Assembly (NCBI GenBank): GCA_900769785.1
Contig: CAAGHV010000092.1
Coordinates: forward strand, 1 to 17,617
Reading direction: 5' to 3'
DNA length: 17,617 nucleotides
Source: Bacteroidales bacterium
Lineage (GTDB): Bacteria; Bacteroidota; Bacteroidia; Bacteroidales; P3
Made by a program: the position numbers and the translations under genes. The notes below the pieces were generated by a model. It had not been told where the DNA came from. It saw only the letters and a program-made list of their open reading frames with translations, and did not search any database. Below, piece after piece: positions 1-6,432 of the stretch. The stretch's first letter is position 1. Each line of letters begins with the position of its first letter.

Positions 1-306
1 AAGCAACTCATCAATAAGAAATTCACAACCATCAAGTTTGCACGACTGTTCCACAAGAGATGTTTTCACAGTGTCGTTTTTAAGTATCTCCTCCAACAAA
101 TCGACAACGAAATACGTTTTTGTCCATTTCGACAATACCGTTGCAAAACGGTTATACTCTTTATCAACTATAGATTTGTTCAGAATATCGCTATACAGGG
201 CTTTGGCTGCATTTTGCGGAGTCATACGTTCTATTTCTATGCCCGGACGATGCAATAGCACTGCATTTAGCCTTCCAATTTCTGAATTTACTTGAACTTT
301 ATTCAT
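1..306 (-). CDS. arcA: Arginine deiminase-like protein, 5' part only
   Basis: Read on the minus strand from ATG at 306, an open frame of 102 codons runs off the left edge. The N-terminus contains GRLNAVLLHRPGIEIERMTP (residues 11-30), which matches the characteristic start of arginine deiminases (L-arginine to citrulline plus ammonia). The following residues also fit that family. The catalytic Asp, Glu, His and Cys lie beyond the window, so activity cannot be judged. A Bacteroidota-type promoter at 420-451 would give a leader of about 100 nt. Related guanidine-group enzymes such as amidinotransferases share this fold, so the exact substrate remains an inference. Confidence 0.72.
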   Translation of the reverse strand, partial: MNKVQVNSEIGRLNAVLLHRPGIEIERMTPQNAAKALYSDILNKSIVDKEYNRFATVLSKWTKTYFVVDLLEEILKNDTVKTSLVEQSCKLDGCEFLIDELL

Positions 307-419
307 ATAAATAATTATTCGTTACACCATTTATTTGCTTATAAACAACCTGAATACAAGTTACCTATAAACAAATTTAAGCGATAAAAGCATCAAACTT
401 CGACACAAAAATCGCAATG

Positions 420-451
420 CAAAGATACTCTTATTTATTGATTTATCCCAA
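420..451 (-). promoter_or_regulatory. Bacteroidota-type promoter for the arginine deiminase-like gene
   Basis: On the minus strand TTG (449-451) is followed after 21 nt by TATCTTTG (420-427). This fits the Bacteroidota consensus TTG/TTTG, 19-21 nt, TAnnTTTG. Transcription would start near 413, giving a roughly 105-nt leader before the ATG at 306. Confidence 0.65.
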
Positions 452-487
452 CTTTTTGCTATTTTATTTTCATCAATACCCTAAAAT

Positions 488-520
488 AAATATAGGCAAC
501 CTACGTGGATGCCTATATTT
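488..520 (-). terminator. Rho-independent terminator after the DUF805 pair
   Basis: A perfect 11-bp stem (AAATATAGGCA at 488-498 with its complement at 510-520) encloses an 11-nt loop. On the minus strand the stem is followed by TTTATTTTAG. It lies 13 bases beyond the stop codon of the last gene of the minus-strand cluster. Confidence 0.75.
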
Positions 521-532
521 GGTAATTTTTTA

Positions 533-898
533 TTACATATATTCGCCTTTTTGATTCTGACCCCATTGGTTTTCTCCAGTTTGGCTGTCGAGTATTGTAA
601 GTACAAAAAGCCAAATACTGCCAATAAACGGAACTAAACCAATAAGAATCCACCAACCGCTTTTGCCAATATCGTGCAAACGACGAACTGTTACTGCCAA
701 AAATGGAACAAAAGTAGCCAACATAAATATCCAACATATGATACCTATGCCACCAATGTCAGAACCCAATACCATATCTATGATTGACGCAACCATATAG
801 AATAGGGCGTAAAACAGATAGAACATCCAATACTCTTTCCGACGGGCTCTGCCCTTAAAATCAGCGTAATGCTGAATACATTTGATAAACCATTTCAT
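533..898 (-). CDS. DUF805 family small membrane protein (copy 1)
   Basis: This 121-aa protein has the layout of the DUF805 (YhaH-like) family: an N-terminal FKGRARRKEYW motif (residues 14-24), about three hydrophobic helices (roughly 24-45, 50-71 and 84-103), the signature RRLHD at 72-76 followed by GKSGWW, and a C-terminal DSQTGENQWG. The molecular role of DUF805 is not established; it is an integral inner-membrane protein. It is the last gene of a minus-strand cluster, 41 nt after a second DUF805 gene, and ends at a hairpin terminator. Family assignment is firm and function is unknown. Confidence 0.9.
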   Translation of the reverse strand: MKWFIKCIQHYADFKGRARRKEYWMFYLFYALFYMVASIIDMVLGSDIGGIGIICWIFMLATFVPFLAVTVRRLHDIGKSGWWILIGLVPFIGSIWLFVLTILDSQTGENQWGQNQKGEYM

Positions 899-939
899 AA
901 TAATCTGTATTTAAATTTTGTAAATATATCTATTTTCTT

Positions 940-1419
940 TTATTCAGTGTTCTTTTCTTTTGAGATTTGCAAAGTATTATTCTTTTCTTTGGGATTAGGC
1001 CCCCATTTGTTTACACCGGGCTGACCATCTTTAATTGATACGATGATAAGACATATCATAGTTACACCATAAGCTGCAGACAATGCAATGCCTACTTTTT
1101 CTAATTGGAATACAAAGAGAAAAACATAGGTTGTGATAGCTAATAATACAGGCAAAGTCATCCACCAGCCGGTTTTACCTACATCGTGCAATCGACGAAC
1201 ACAAACTGCCACTTCTGGGATGAAAGTTACCAAACCAAATAACAACGCAACCACCGATACAATTATTGCTACATTTCCTTCCAATTCGCCTATATATTTA
1301 CACAAGTTATGTATAGTTCTGTTACATGCCACAAAGATAATCCACTCCGCACGTCGAGCTCGCCCTTTAAAGTCGAAATAATGCTTCCAACACCTTATAT
1401 AATAATCATACCATTGCAT
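940..1419 (-). CDS. DUF805 family membrane protein (copy 2)
   Basis: This 159-aa paralogue of the next gene downstream shares the FKGRARRAEW motif (residues 17-26), RRLHD (75-79), GKTGWW, and a C-terminal DGQPGVNKWGPNP. It has an extra hydrophobic segment (about 105-128), so probably four membrane helices, and a hydrophilic Lys/Glu/Asn tail of about 20 residues that copy 1 lacks. It lies 39 nt after the stop of lipoprotein copy A, consistent with one transcript. Function is unknown. The two copies have diverged well beyond a recent duplication. Confidence 0.88.
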   Translation of the reverse strand: MQWYDYYIRCWKHYFDFKGRARRAEWIIFVACNRTIHNLCKYIGELEGNVAIIVSVVALLFGLVTFIPEVAVCVRRLHDVGKTGWWMTLPVLLAITTYVFLFVFQLEKVGIALSAAYGVTMICLIIVSIKDGQPGVNKWGPNPKEKNNTLQISKEKNTE

Positions 1420-1458
1420 GCTACAAAAATTTATTCAGCCTACATAATTCTCATCCGA

Positions 1459-2013
1459 TTAGAATATACAAAGTATTTCTGTTAGAAGAAACAATCCCCC
1501 CATAACACCTGCTGTTACCAAAGCCCCTGCTCCTACCGTTTTAAGAAGACTGAAGCGTTTTATTTCTTTATCAGGCTTAAGCATACTTATCTCTTTTCTT
1601 ATAGCCGATTGGTTGCCACACAGTTTTTCAAAATCCTTGTAATTCGTAGTCTGACATCCATCTAAATTCACTCTAAGTAAATGCTGTTCTTCGGGTCTCA
1701 AATCCACTCTAAACCACATCTCGTTGCCCAAACTATCCACAAAAAGATGGGTTTCATAAACATTAGTTATATTAATCATCTCCTGAGTAACACCTACCAA
1801 ATGTCCGTTATCCTTATGCTCAATCAATTGACCAGGAACAGTGGTATTGGTTTTAGACCGCTCTTCCGATATCTGATAGTAGCCATGGCTAGCAATATCT
1901 GCCTTCACTCTATCCATGGCATCAGTGTAGCCTTCGGTGGATAACACATATCTTGAATTTGTGCAACCGGACATAATAAATGTCATCCCTATAGCAATCA
2001 ATATTTTCTTCAT
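1459..2013 (-). CDS. Lipoprotein with C-terminal hydrophobic segment (paralogue A)
   Basis: A 184-aa protein with an N-terminal lipoprotein signal ending in IMSGC, Cys17 being the predicted lipid-attachment site. I do not recognise a named family. It is clearly paralogous to the gene at 2111-2590: both share GYYQISEER, a TQEM(I/V)N segment, YETH, DSLGNEMWFRV, DGCQT.NY and EKLCG. The two conserved Cys (DGC and KLCG) might form a disulfide. Unlike its paralogue it ends in a glycine-rich hydrophobic stretch (about 158-183) that could insert in a membrane. AAGGA sits 8 nt before the ATG. It is followed by two DUF805 genes on the same strand. Confidence 0.82.
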   Translation of the reverse strand: MKKILIAIGMTFIMSGCTNSRYVLSTEGYTDAMDRVKADIASHGYYQISEERSKTNTTVPGQLIEHKDNGHLVGVTQEMINITNVYETHLFVDSLGNEMWFRVDLRPEEQHLLRVNLDGCQTTNYKDFEKLCGNQSAIRKEISMLKPDKEIKRFSLLKTVGAGALVTAGVMGGLFLLTEILCIF

Positions 2014-2110
2014 TCTTATATCCTTTTTATTTATTTATGACAGATGCATTCACTTTTGGCTTCAATCCTCCTCACCTTTAATTTGCTTACATTACAGTCA
2101 ATATTCTTTT

Positions 2111-2590
2111 TTAATACCCTTTGGCGGCAATACCGGACAGTTTCACATCCGGTTGCATGTTCTCTACCGTTCTTCTTATTGCAGAGTTGCTGCCACACAG
2201 CTTTTCATAATCCCTATAATTGGAAGTCTGACATCCATCCAAGCTTATCTTTATCAAGTATTCTCCTTTTGGACGCATAGCCACTCTAAACCACATTTCG
2301 TTGCCCAAGCTATCCATAAAGAAGTGTGTTTCATACACCGTCCTCACATTCACCATCTCTTGAGTAGCTCCCGACACTTCTCCGTTTTCCTTGAAAAGTA
2401 TCACTCTTCCCGGCACCACATTGTTATCTTCCGTCCGTTCTTCCGATATTTGATAGTAGCCATAGCTGCGAATATCAGCTTTGGCTCGTTCTATAGCTCC
2501 TTTGTATCCGTCGGTAGAATACACCATTTTAGAACTCATACAACCCGACATTAAGCCTGCAATACCTATTGCCAACAAAAACTTCTTCAT
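2111..2590 (-). CDS. Lipoprotein (paralogue B)
   Basis: A 159-aa protein with a lipoprotein signal ending in LMSGC (Cys17). An ATG at 2596 would add two residues, but AGGAG lies 8 nt before the ATG at 2590 and only 2 nt before the upstream one. The MKK start also matches paralogue A, so 2590 is preferred. It aligns with A almost to the end, but stops at about the point where A continues into its hydrophobic tail. First gene of the minus-strand cluster, 97 nt upstream of A, with a matching promoter at 2684-2715. Function is not recognised; a periplasm-facing envelope location is inferred. Confidence 0.82.
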   Translation of the reverse strand: MKKFLLAIGIAGLMSGCMSSKMVYSTDGYKGAIERAKADIRSYGYYQISEERTEDNNVVPGRVILFKENGEVSGATQEMVNVRTVYETHFFMDSLGNEMWFRVAMRPKGEYLIKISLDGCQTSNYRDYEKLCGSNSAIRRTVENMQPDVKLSGIAAKGY

Positions 2591-2683
2591 CACCATTTCT
2601 CCTTTTCTTTTTATTTTTTCGAATACGTTTATTTATTAAATTACAATAAATTAGCGAACAGAATCAATACCCCATCCTTGCCA

Positions 2684-2715
2684 CAAAGATAGTATTTTTT
2701 TTCAATTTATACAAA
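2684..2715 (-). promoter_or_regulatory. Bacteroidota-type promoter of the lipoprotein/DUF805 cluster
   Basis: On the minus strand TTTG (2712-2715), 20 nt, TATCTTTG (2684-2691), an excellent match to the Bacteroidota consensus. The predicted transcription start is near 2677, about 85 nt before the lipoprotein ATG. The 22-bp repeat array at 2741-2836 begins about 25 bp upstream of this promoter. Confidence 0.72.
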
Positions 2716-2740
2716 GAAGAAAGATTTTTTCTCTTTTCAA

Positions 2741-2836
2741 AGGTATAAATAAATTTTACATCTCGAAGAAAATTTATCTATATCGCGAGGGAAATTTACC
2801 TATATCACGATGAAAAATTATCTATATCACGAGATA
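2741..2836 (+). repeat. Four-unit 22-bp direct repeat array (element copy 1)
   Basis: Cores TCTCGA, TCGCGA, TCACGA and TCACGA start at 2761, 2783, 2805 and 2827, exactly 22 bp apart. Each is preceded by an AT-rich half resembling AATTTAyCTATA. The array opens with TAAATAAATTT. The same opening, core, period and unit number recur at 12171-12265. Units differ at several positions, so the array is diverged rather than freshly amplified. No constant-length unique spacers separate the cores, which argues against CRISPR. Confidence 0.75.
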
Positions 2837-2887
2837 TTTTTACGGTGTATATTAGTTAAAAACTGATGATATAGTATCATGCTGTTG

Positions 2888-2943
2888 ATACCCCATCATG
2901 AAATAATTGCCGGTAGGCTACCAAATAACTGATGGAAGGGTAT
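2888..2943 (+). other. Hairpin with conserved ATGAAATAATTG loop start (element copy 1)
   Basis: ATACCC plus CATC (2888-2897) can pair with GATG plus GGGTAT (2931-2943), with a 3-nt bulge. The loop starts ATGAAATAATTG and contains an inner GGTA/TACC hairpin. The CCC...ATGAAAyAATTG part matches 12321-12341 at 17 of 21 positions, and the distance from the last array core to ATGAAA is 71 nt in both copies. Confidence 0.6.
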
Positions 2944-3102
2944 AAGCAATATAAGTGTTGATAGTAAGAATTGAAGATTTTGAACTGAAAATTTCAAACT
3001 AAAAAGAAATATTTTTCTTAGAGGTAAAGGTTTATAATATAATGGATTACAGAAGCCCATAATAGTTTTCAACCATCTAAAAGAAATAAATAATGCAGAA
3101 AG

Positions 3103-3135
3103 TTTGGCTCAAACGAAGTTTTTTTCGTAATTTTG
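3103..3135 (+). promoter_or_regulatory. Bacteroidota-type promoter of pyrG
   Basis: TTTG (3103-3106), 21 nt, TAATTTTG (3128-3135) fits the consensus. Transcription would start near 3142, about 30 nt before the pyrG ATG. Confidence 0.65.
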
Positions 3136-3173
3136 AAGTTTTAATTTGAAGACATAAAAGAAAGGTATCGTAC

Positions 3174-4778
3174 ATGATCTCAACAAAATACATATTTGTA
3201 ACGGGAGGTGTAACCTCCTCGTTGGGCAAGGGAATTATATCGGCATCGTTGGCAAGTTTACTTAAAGCCAGAGGCTATTCCGTTACTATCCAAAAATTGG
3301 ACCCATATATTAACATCGACCCGGGCACACTGAATCCATACGAACATGGAGAATGTTATGTTACCGAAGACGGTGCAGAAACCGATTTGGATTTGGGACA
3401 CTACGAACGTTTTACCAATGTACCTACTTCGCAAGCCAACAACGTAACTACCGGTCGCATATATCAATCGGTAATAGATAAAGAACGCAAAGGCGAATTC
3501 CTAGGTGGAACAGTACAGGTAATACCCCATATAACCAACGAAATCAAAGACCGTATAAAAACTCTTGGCAATACAGGTAAGTACGACTTTGTGATAACCG
3601 AAATAGGTGGTACTGTAGGTGATATTGAAAGTTACCCATTTATAGAGGCTGTAAGGCAAATGAAATGGTCGTTGGGCAAAAATTGTGTGGTGCTTCATCT
3701 CACATACATCCCATACCTTGCTGCTGCCGGCGAGTTGAAAACCAAACCTACACAGCATAGTGTAAAAGATTTGCTACAACAAGGTGTACAACCCGATGTG
3801 ATAATATGTCGAACCGAAAAACCACTTACCAAAGGTGTGAGAGACAAGATTGCCTTGTTCTGTAACATTGAAAGCGACTGTGTAATAGAAGATGGCGACG
3901 TGAGCAGCATATACGAAGTGCCATTAAAAATGCACGAAGAAAAGTTGGATATACAAGTGTTGCGCAAATTGGACGTAACTGTAAAACGCGATATTGACCT
4001 TTCGCAATGGGAATCATTCCTATACAAACTGAAAAACCCCATTAATGAAATAACCATAGGATTGGTAGGTAAATATGTAGAACTGCAAGATGCTTACAAA
4101 TCTATAAGTGAAGCCTTTATACATGCAGGTGCATCACTTCAATGCAAGGTAAACGTTAAAAGCATACACTCCGAAAGCATTACCGAAGATAATATGGCCG
4201 AACAACTTTCGGGACTTAGCGGAATATTGGTAGCACCCGGCTTTGGCGCCAGAGGTATTGATGGCAAAATATTTGCCGTAAAATATGCACGCGAAAACAA
4301 CATACCATTCCTTGGAATATGCCTAGGTATGCAATGTGCCGTTATAGAATTTGCACGAAATGTATTGGGTTACGCTGATGCTCATTCAGTAGAAATAATG
4401 CCAAATACCACTCACCCCGTTATCAATATGATGGAAGAGCAAAAAAATATTGCAAATATGGGAGGTACAATGCGCTTGGGTGCTTATCCTTGCAAATTGG
4501 AAAAAGGCACTAAAGCTTTTGAAATATATGGCTCGGAAAATATTTCGGAACGCCATCGCCATCGCTATGAGTTCAACAACGAATACTTGGCACAATTTAA
4601 GGCTGCCGGTATGATACCTTCGGGTTATAATCCCGATACCAACTTGGTAGAGATAGTAGAAATACCAACACATCCATTCTTTGTAGGTGCCCAATTCCAC
4701 CCCGAATATAAAAGCACCGTAATGAATCCACACCCACTATTTGTGGCATTTGTAAAAGCAGCAGCTAAAAGAAAATAA
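3174..4778 (+). CDS. pyrG: CTP synthase (glutamine-hydrolysing)
   Basis: A 534-aa protein, normal family length. It makes CTP from UTP, ATP and glutamine in the cytoplasm, the last step of de novo pyrimidine nucleotide synthesis. The N-terminal synthetase (amidoligase) domain starts KYIFVTGGVTSSLGKG (P-loop) and contains QKLDPYINIDPGTLNPYEHG. The C-terminal class-I glutamine amidotransferase domain has GICLGMQ with nucleophile Cys383, and QFHPEY with His509 and Glu511 completing the triad. ATG at 3174 follows a weak GAAAGG site and a promoter at 3103-3135. ahcY follows after 30 nt, probably on the same transcript. No key residue appears missing. Confidence 0.97.
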   Translation: MISTKYIFVTGGVTSSLGKGIISASLASLLKARGYSVTIQKLDPYINIDPGTLNPYEHGECYVTEDGAETDLDLGHYERFTNVPTSQANNVTTGRIYQSVIDKERKGEFLGGTVQVIPHITNEIKDRIKTLGNTGKYDFVITEIGGTVGDIESYPFIEAVRQMKWSLGKNCVVLHLTYIPYLAAAGELKTKPTQHSVKDLLQQGVQPDVIICRTEKPLTKGVRDKIALFCNIESDCVIEDGDVSSIYEVPLKMHEEKLDIQVLRKLDVTVKRDIDLSQWESFLYKLKNPINEITIGLVGKYVELQDAYKSISEAFIHAGASLQCKVNVKSIHSESITEDNMAEQLSGLSGILVAPGFGARGIDGKIFAVKYARENNIPFLGICLGMQCAVIEFARNVLGYADAHSVEIMPNTTHPVINMMEEQKNIANMGGTMRLGAYPCKLEKGTKAFEIYGSENISERHRHRYEFNNEYLAQFKAAGMIPSGYNPDTNLVEIVEIPTHPFFVGAQFHPEYKSTVMNPHPLFVAFVKAAAKRK

Positions 4779-4808
4779 TACACAATATATAATTAAATAT
4801 AGTACAAA

Positions 4809-6218
4809 ATGACAGACCAAAATATAGCATACAAAGTTGCCGATATCAATCTTAAAGATTGGGGCAGAAAAGAACTAGATACTGCCGAAAAGGAAATGCC
4901 AGGCTTAATGGCATTGCGCAAAAAATACGGTAACGAAAAACCACTGAACGGAGTACGTATAATGGGTTCGCTACACATGACTATACAAACTGCCGTTCTT
5001 ATAGAAACACTGAAAGAACTTGGTGCCGATGTGCGTTGGGCAAGTTGCAACATATTCTCAACCCAAGACCATGCAGCAGCAGCTATAGCTGCTACCGGCA
5101 CTCCTGTATTCGCATGGAAAGGCGAAACATTGGAAGAATATTGGTGGTGTACCAACCAAGCACTTACTTTCCCCGGTGGTAAAGGTCCACAACTGATTGT
5201 AGATGATGGTGGCGATGCCACATTGCTTATCCACAAAGGTGTGGCAATAGAAAACGACCCTTCATTGTTAGACAAAACCCCAGCCAATGCCGAAGAAGGT
5301 GTGATACTAAATACTTTGAGAACCGTTTACCAAGAAAATCCAACCAAATGGCACGATATGCTTAAAGAACTTCGTGGAGTATCGGAAGAAACCACTACCG
5401 GAGTTCACCGCTTATACCAAATGATGGAACGTGGCGAACTATTGATACCCGCCATTAATGTAAACGACTCAGTAACAAAATCAAAATTCGACAATCTATA
5501 TGGTTGCCGTGAGTCACTAGCAGATGGTATAAAACGTGCTACAGATGTAATGATAGCAGGTAAAGTAGTAGTAGTGTGTGGCTATGGCGATGTAGGCAAA
5601 GGATGTGCTCATTCCATGCGCACCTATGGTGCCAGAGTATTGGTTACCGAAATAGATCCAATATGTGCTTTACAAGCTGCTATGGAAGGTTTTGAGGTGA
5701 CAACACTTCAAGACGCCTTGAAAGAAGGTAATATATATGTAACCACTACAGGCAATTGCGACGTAATAACTGCCGAAGATATTGCCAATATGAAAGATGA
5801 AGCTATTGTATGTAACATAGGTCACTTCGACAATGAAATACAAGTAGAACGTCTTGAAAAATGGGAAGGTATAAAGAAAATCAACATCAAACCACAAGTG
5901 GACAAATATATATTCCCCGACGGACATTGTATATACCTATTGGCCGAAGGCCGTTTGGTAAACCTTGGCTGTGCTACCGGTCATCCATCATTTGTGATGA
6001 GTAATTCATTTACCAATCAAACATTGGCACAAATAGAGCTATGGCAAAACCAATACGAAGTAGGTGTATATCGTTTACCTAAGCATTTGGACGAAGAAGT
6101 GGCAAGACTACACTTAGAACAAATAGGTGTAAAACTTACTAAGCTTACTCAGAAACAAGCTGATTACATAGGTGTACCAGTAAATGGTCCGTTCAAAGCC
6201 GACCACTACAGATACTAA
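4809..6218 (+). CDS. ahcY: S-adenosylhomocysteine hydrolase (adenosylhomocysteinase)
   Basis: A 469-aa protein. It reversibly splits S-adenosylhomocysteine into adenosine and homocysteine using bound NAD, relieving product inhibition of methyltransferases. The NAD-binding Rossmann motif GYGDVGKG is at 258-265. Substrate-site segments SLHMT, DDGGDAT, EETTTGVHRL and NVNDSVTKSKFDNLYGCRES are all present, and the protein ends KADHYRY, the typical C-terminus. It is the long bacterial form, with an insert of about 40 residues (PTKWHDMLKELRG region) absent from the animal enzyme. It lies 30 nt after pyrG with no promoter visible between. A functional link to pyrG is not obvious; both serve nucleoside metabolism. 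Confidence 0.97.
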   Translation: MTDQNIAYKVADINLKDWGRKELDTAEKEMPGLMALRKKYGNEKPLNGVRIMGSLHMTIQTAVLIETLKELGADVRWASCNIFSTQDHAAAAIAATGTPVFAWKGETLEEYWWCTNQALTFPGGKGPQLIVDDGGDATLLIHKGVAIENDPSLLDKTPANAEEGVILNTLRTVYQENPTKWHDMLKELRGVSEETTTGVHRLYQMMERGELLIPAINVNDSVTKSKFDNLYGCRESLADGIKRATDVMIAGKVVVVCGYGDVGKGCAHSMRTYGARVLVTEIDPICALQAAMEGFEVTTLQDALKEGNIYVTTTGNCDVITAEDIANMKDEAIVCNIGHFDNEIQVERLEKWEGIKKINIKPQVDKYIFPDGHCIYLLAEGRLVNLGCATGHPSFVMSNSFTNQTLAQIELWQNQYEVGVYRLPKHLDEEVARLHLEQIGVKLTKLTQKQADYIGVPVNGPFKADHYRY

Positions 6219-6283
6219 AAATTCGTTTCATTAAAATATTTATTATGTAGATACATAGTGAGTGCATAACAAGCTATGTATAT

Positions 6284-6357
6284 GGCCTCGTAGTTCAGCT
6301 GAATAGAACGTCAGATTCCGGTTCTGAAAGTCGGGGGTTTGAATCCCTCCGGGGTCA
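6284..6357 (+). tRNA. tRNA-Arg (anticodon CCG)
   Basis: The 74-nt sequence folds as a full cloverleaf. The acceptor GGCCTCG pairs with CGGGGTC (two G-U pairs), the D stem is GTTC/GAAC, and the anticodon stem TCAGA/TCTGA carries the loop TTCCGGT (anticodon CCG, decoding CGG). The T stem GGGGG/CCCTC carries loop TTTGAAT, with discriminator A at 6357. CCA is not encoded (CAG follows). It sits between ahcY and a terminator at 6382-6408. An 8-bp hairpin (6251-6281) ends two bases upstream. Confidence 0.95.
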
Positions 6358-6381
6358 CAGGATTGATAAACAAAAATACAT

Positions 6382-6408
6382 AAAAAGCCAACTTCAAGTT
6401 GGCTTTTT
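6382..6408 (+). terminator. Rho-independent terminator after the tRNA
   Basis: AAAAAGCCAAC pairs with GTTGGCTTTTT around a 5-nt loop (TTCAA), with the T-run within and after the stem. It ends the pyrG/ahcY/tRNA stretch and lies only 24 bases before the dnaB ATG. Confidence 0.85.
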
Positions 6409-6432
6409 GTCGCAAGAAAATTGTAATACCAA

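Larger units (their letters stand above)
2597..3173. other. Divergent intergenic region between the lipoprotein cluster and pyrG
   Basis: No credible gene is seen here. The region holds the minus-strand promoter (2684-2715), a four-unit 22-bp repeat array (2741-2836), a short ATGATA/TATCAT hairpin (2866-2880), a larger hairpin (2888-2943), and the pyrG promoter (3103-3135). The rest (about 2944-3100) is AT-rich with nothing I can assign. Confidence 0.7.

Noticed and set aside
38..295. An 85-codon plus-strand open frame at the left edge
   Set aside because: The opposite strand encodes a clear arginine deiminase N-terminus with a consensus promoter; this frame is its antisense shadow.
2050..2080. 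Tiny open frame between the two lipoprotein genes on the minus strand
   Set aside because: Only about 14 codons from a GTG, with no family signal; not supportable as a gene.
1937..2554. A 205-codon plus-strand open frame
   Set aside because: It is antisense to the two lipoprotein genes, which have lipoboxes, ribosome sites and clear paralogy. The plus-strand frame has no recognisable domain.
2741..2836. Replication-origin iterons near dnaB
   Set aside because: Direct repeats of 22 bp do resemble iterons, but no initiator gene is adjacent, no cluster of DnaA boxes is present, and a second copy lies 9.4 kb away among ordinary genes.
5227..5235. Perfect DnaA box TTATCCACA
   Set aside because: A single site inside the ahcY coding sequence where the codons (Leu-Ile-His-Lys) explain it; no other boxes cluster nearby.
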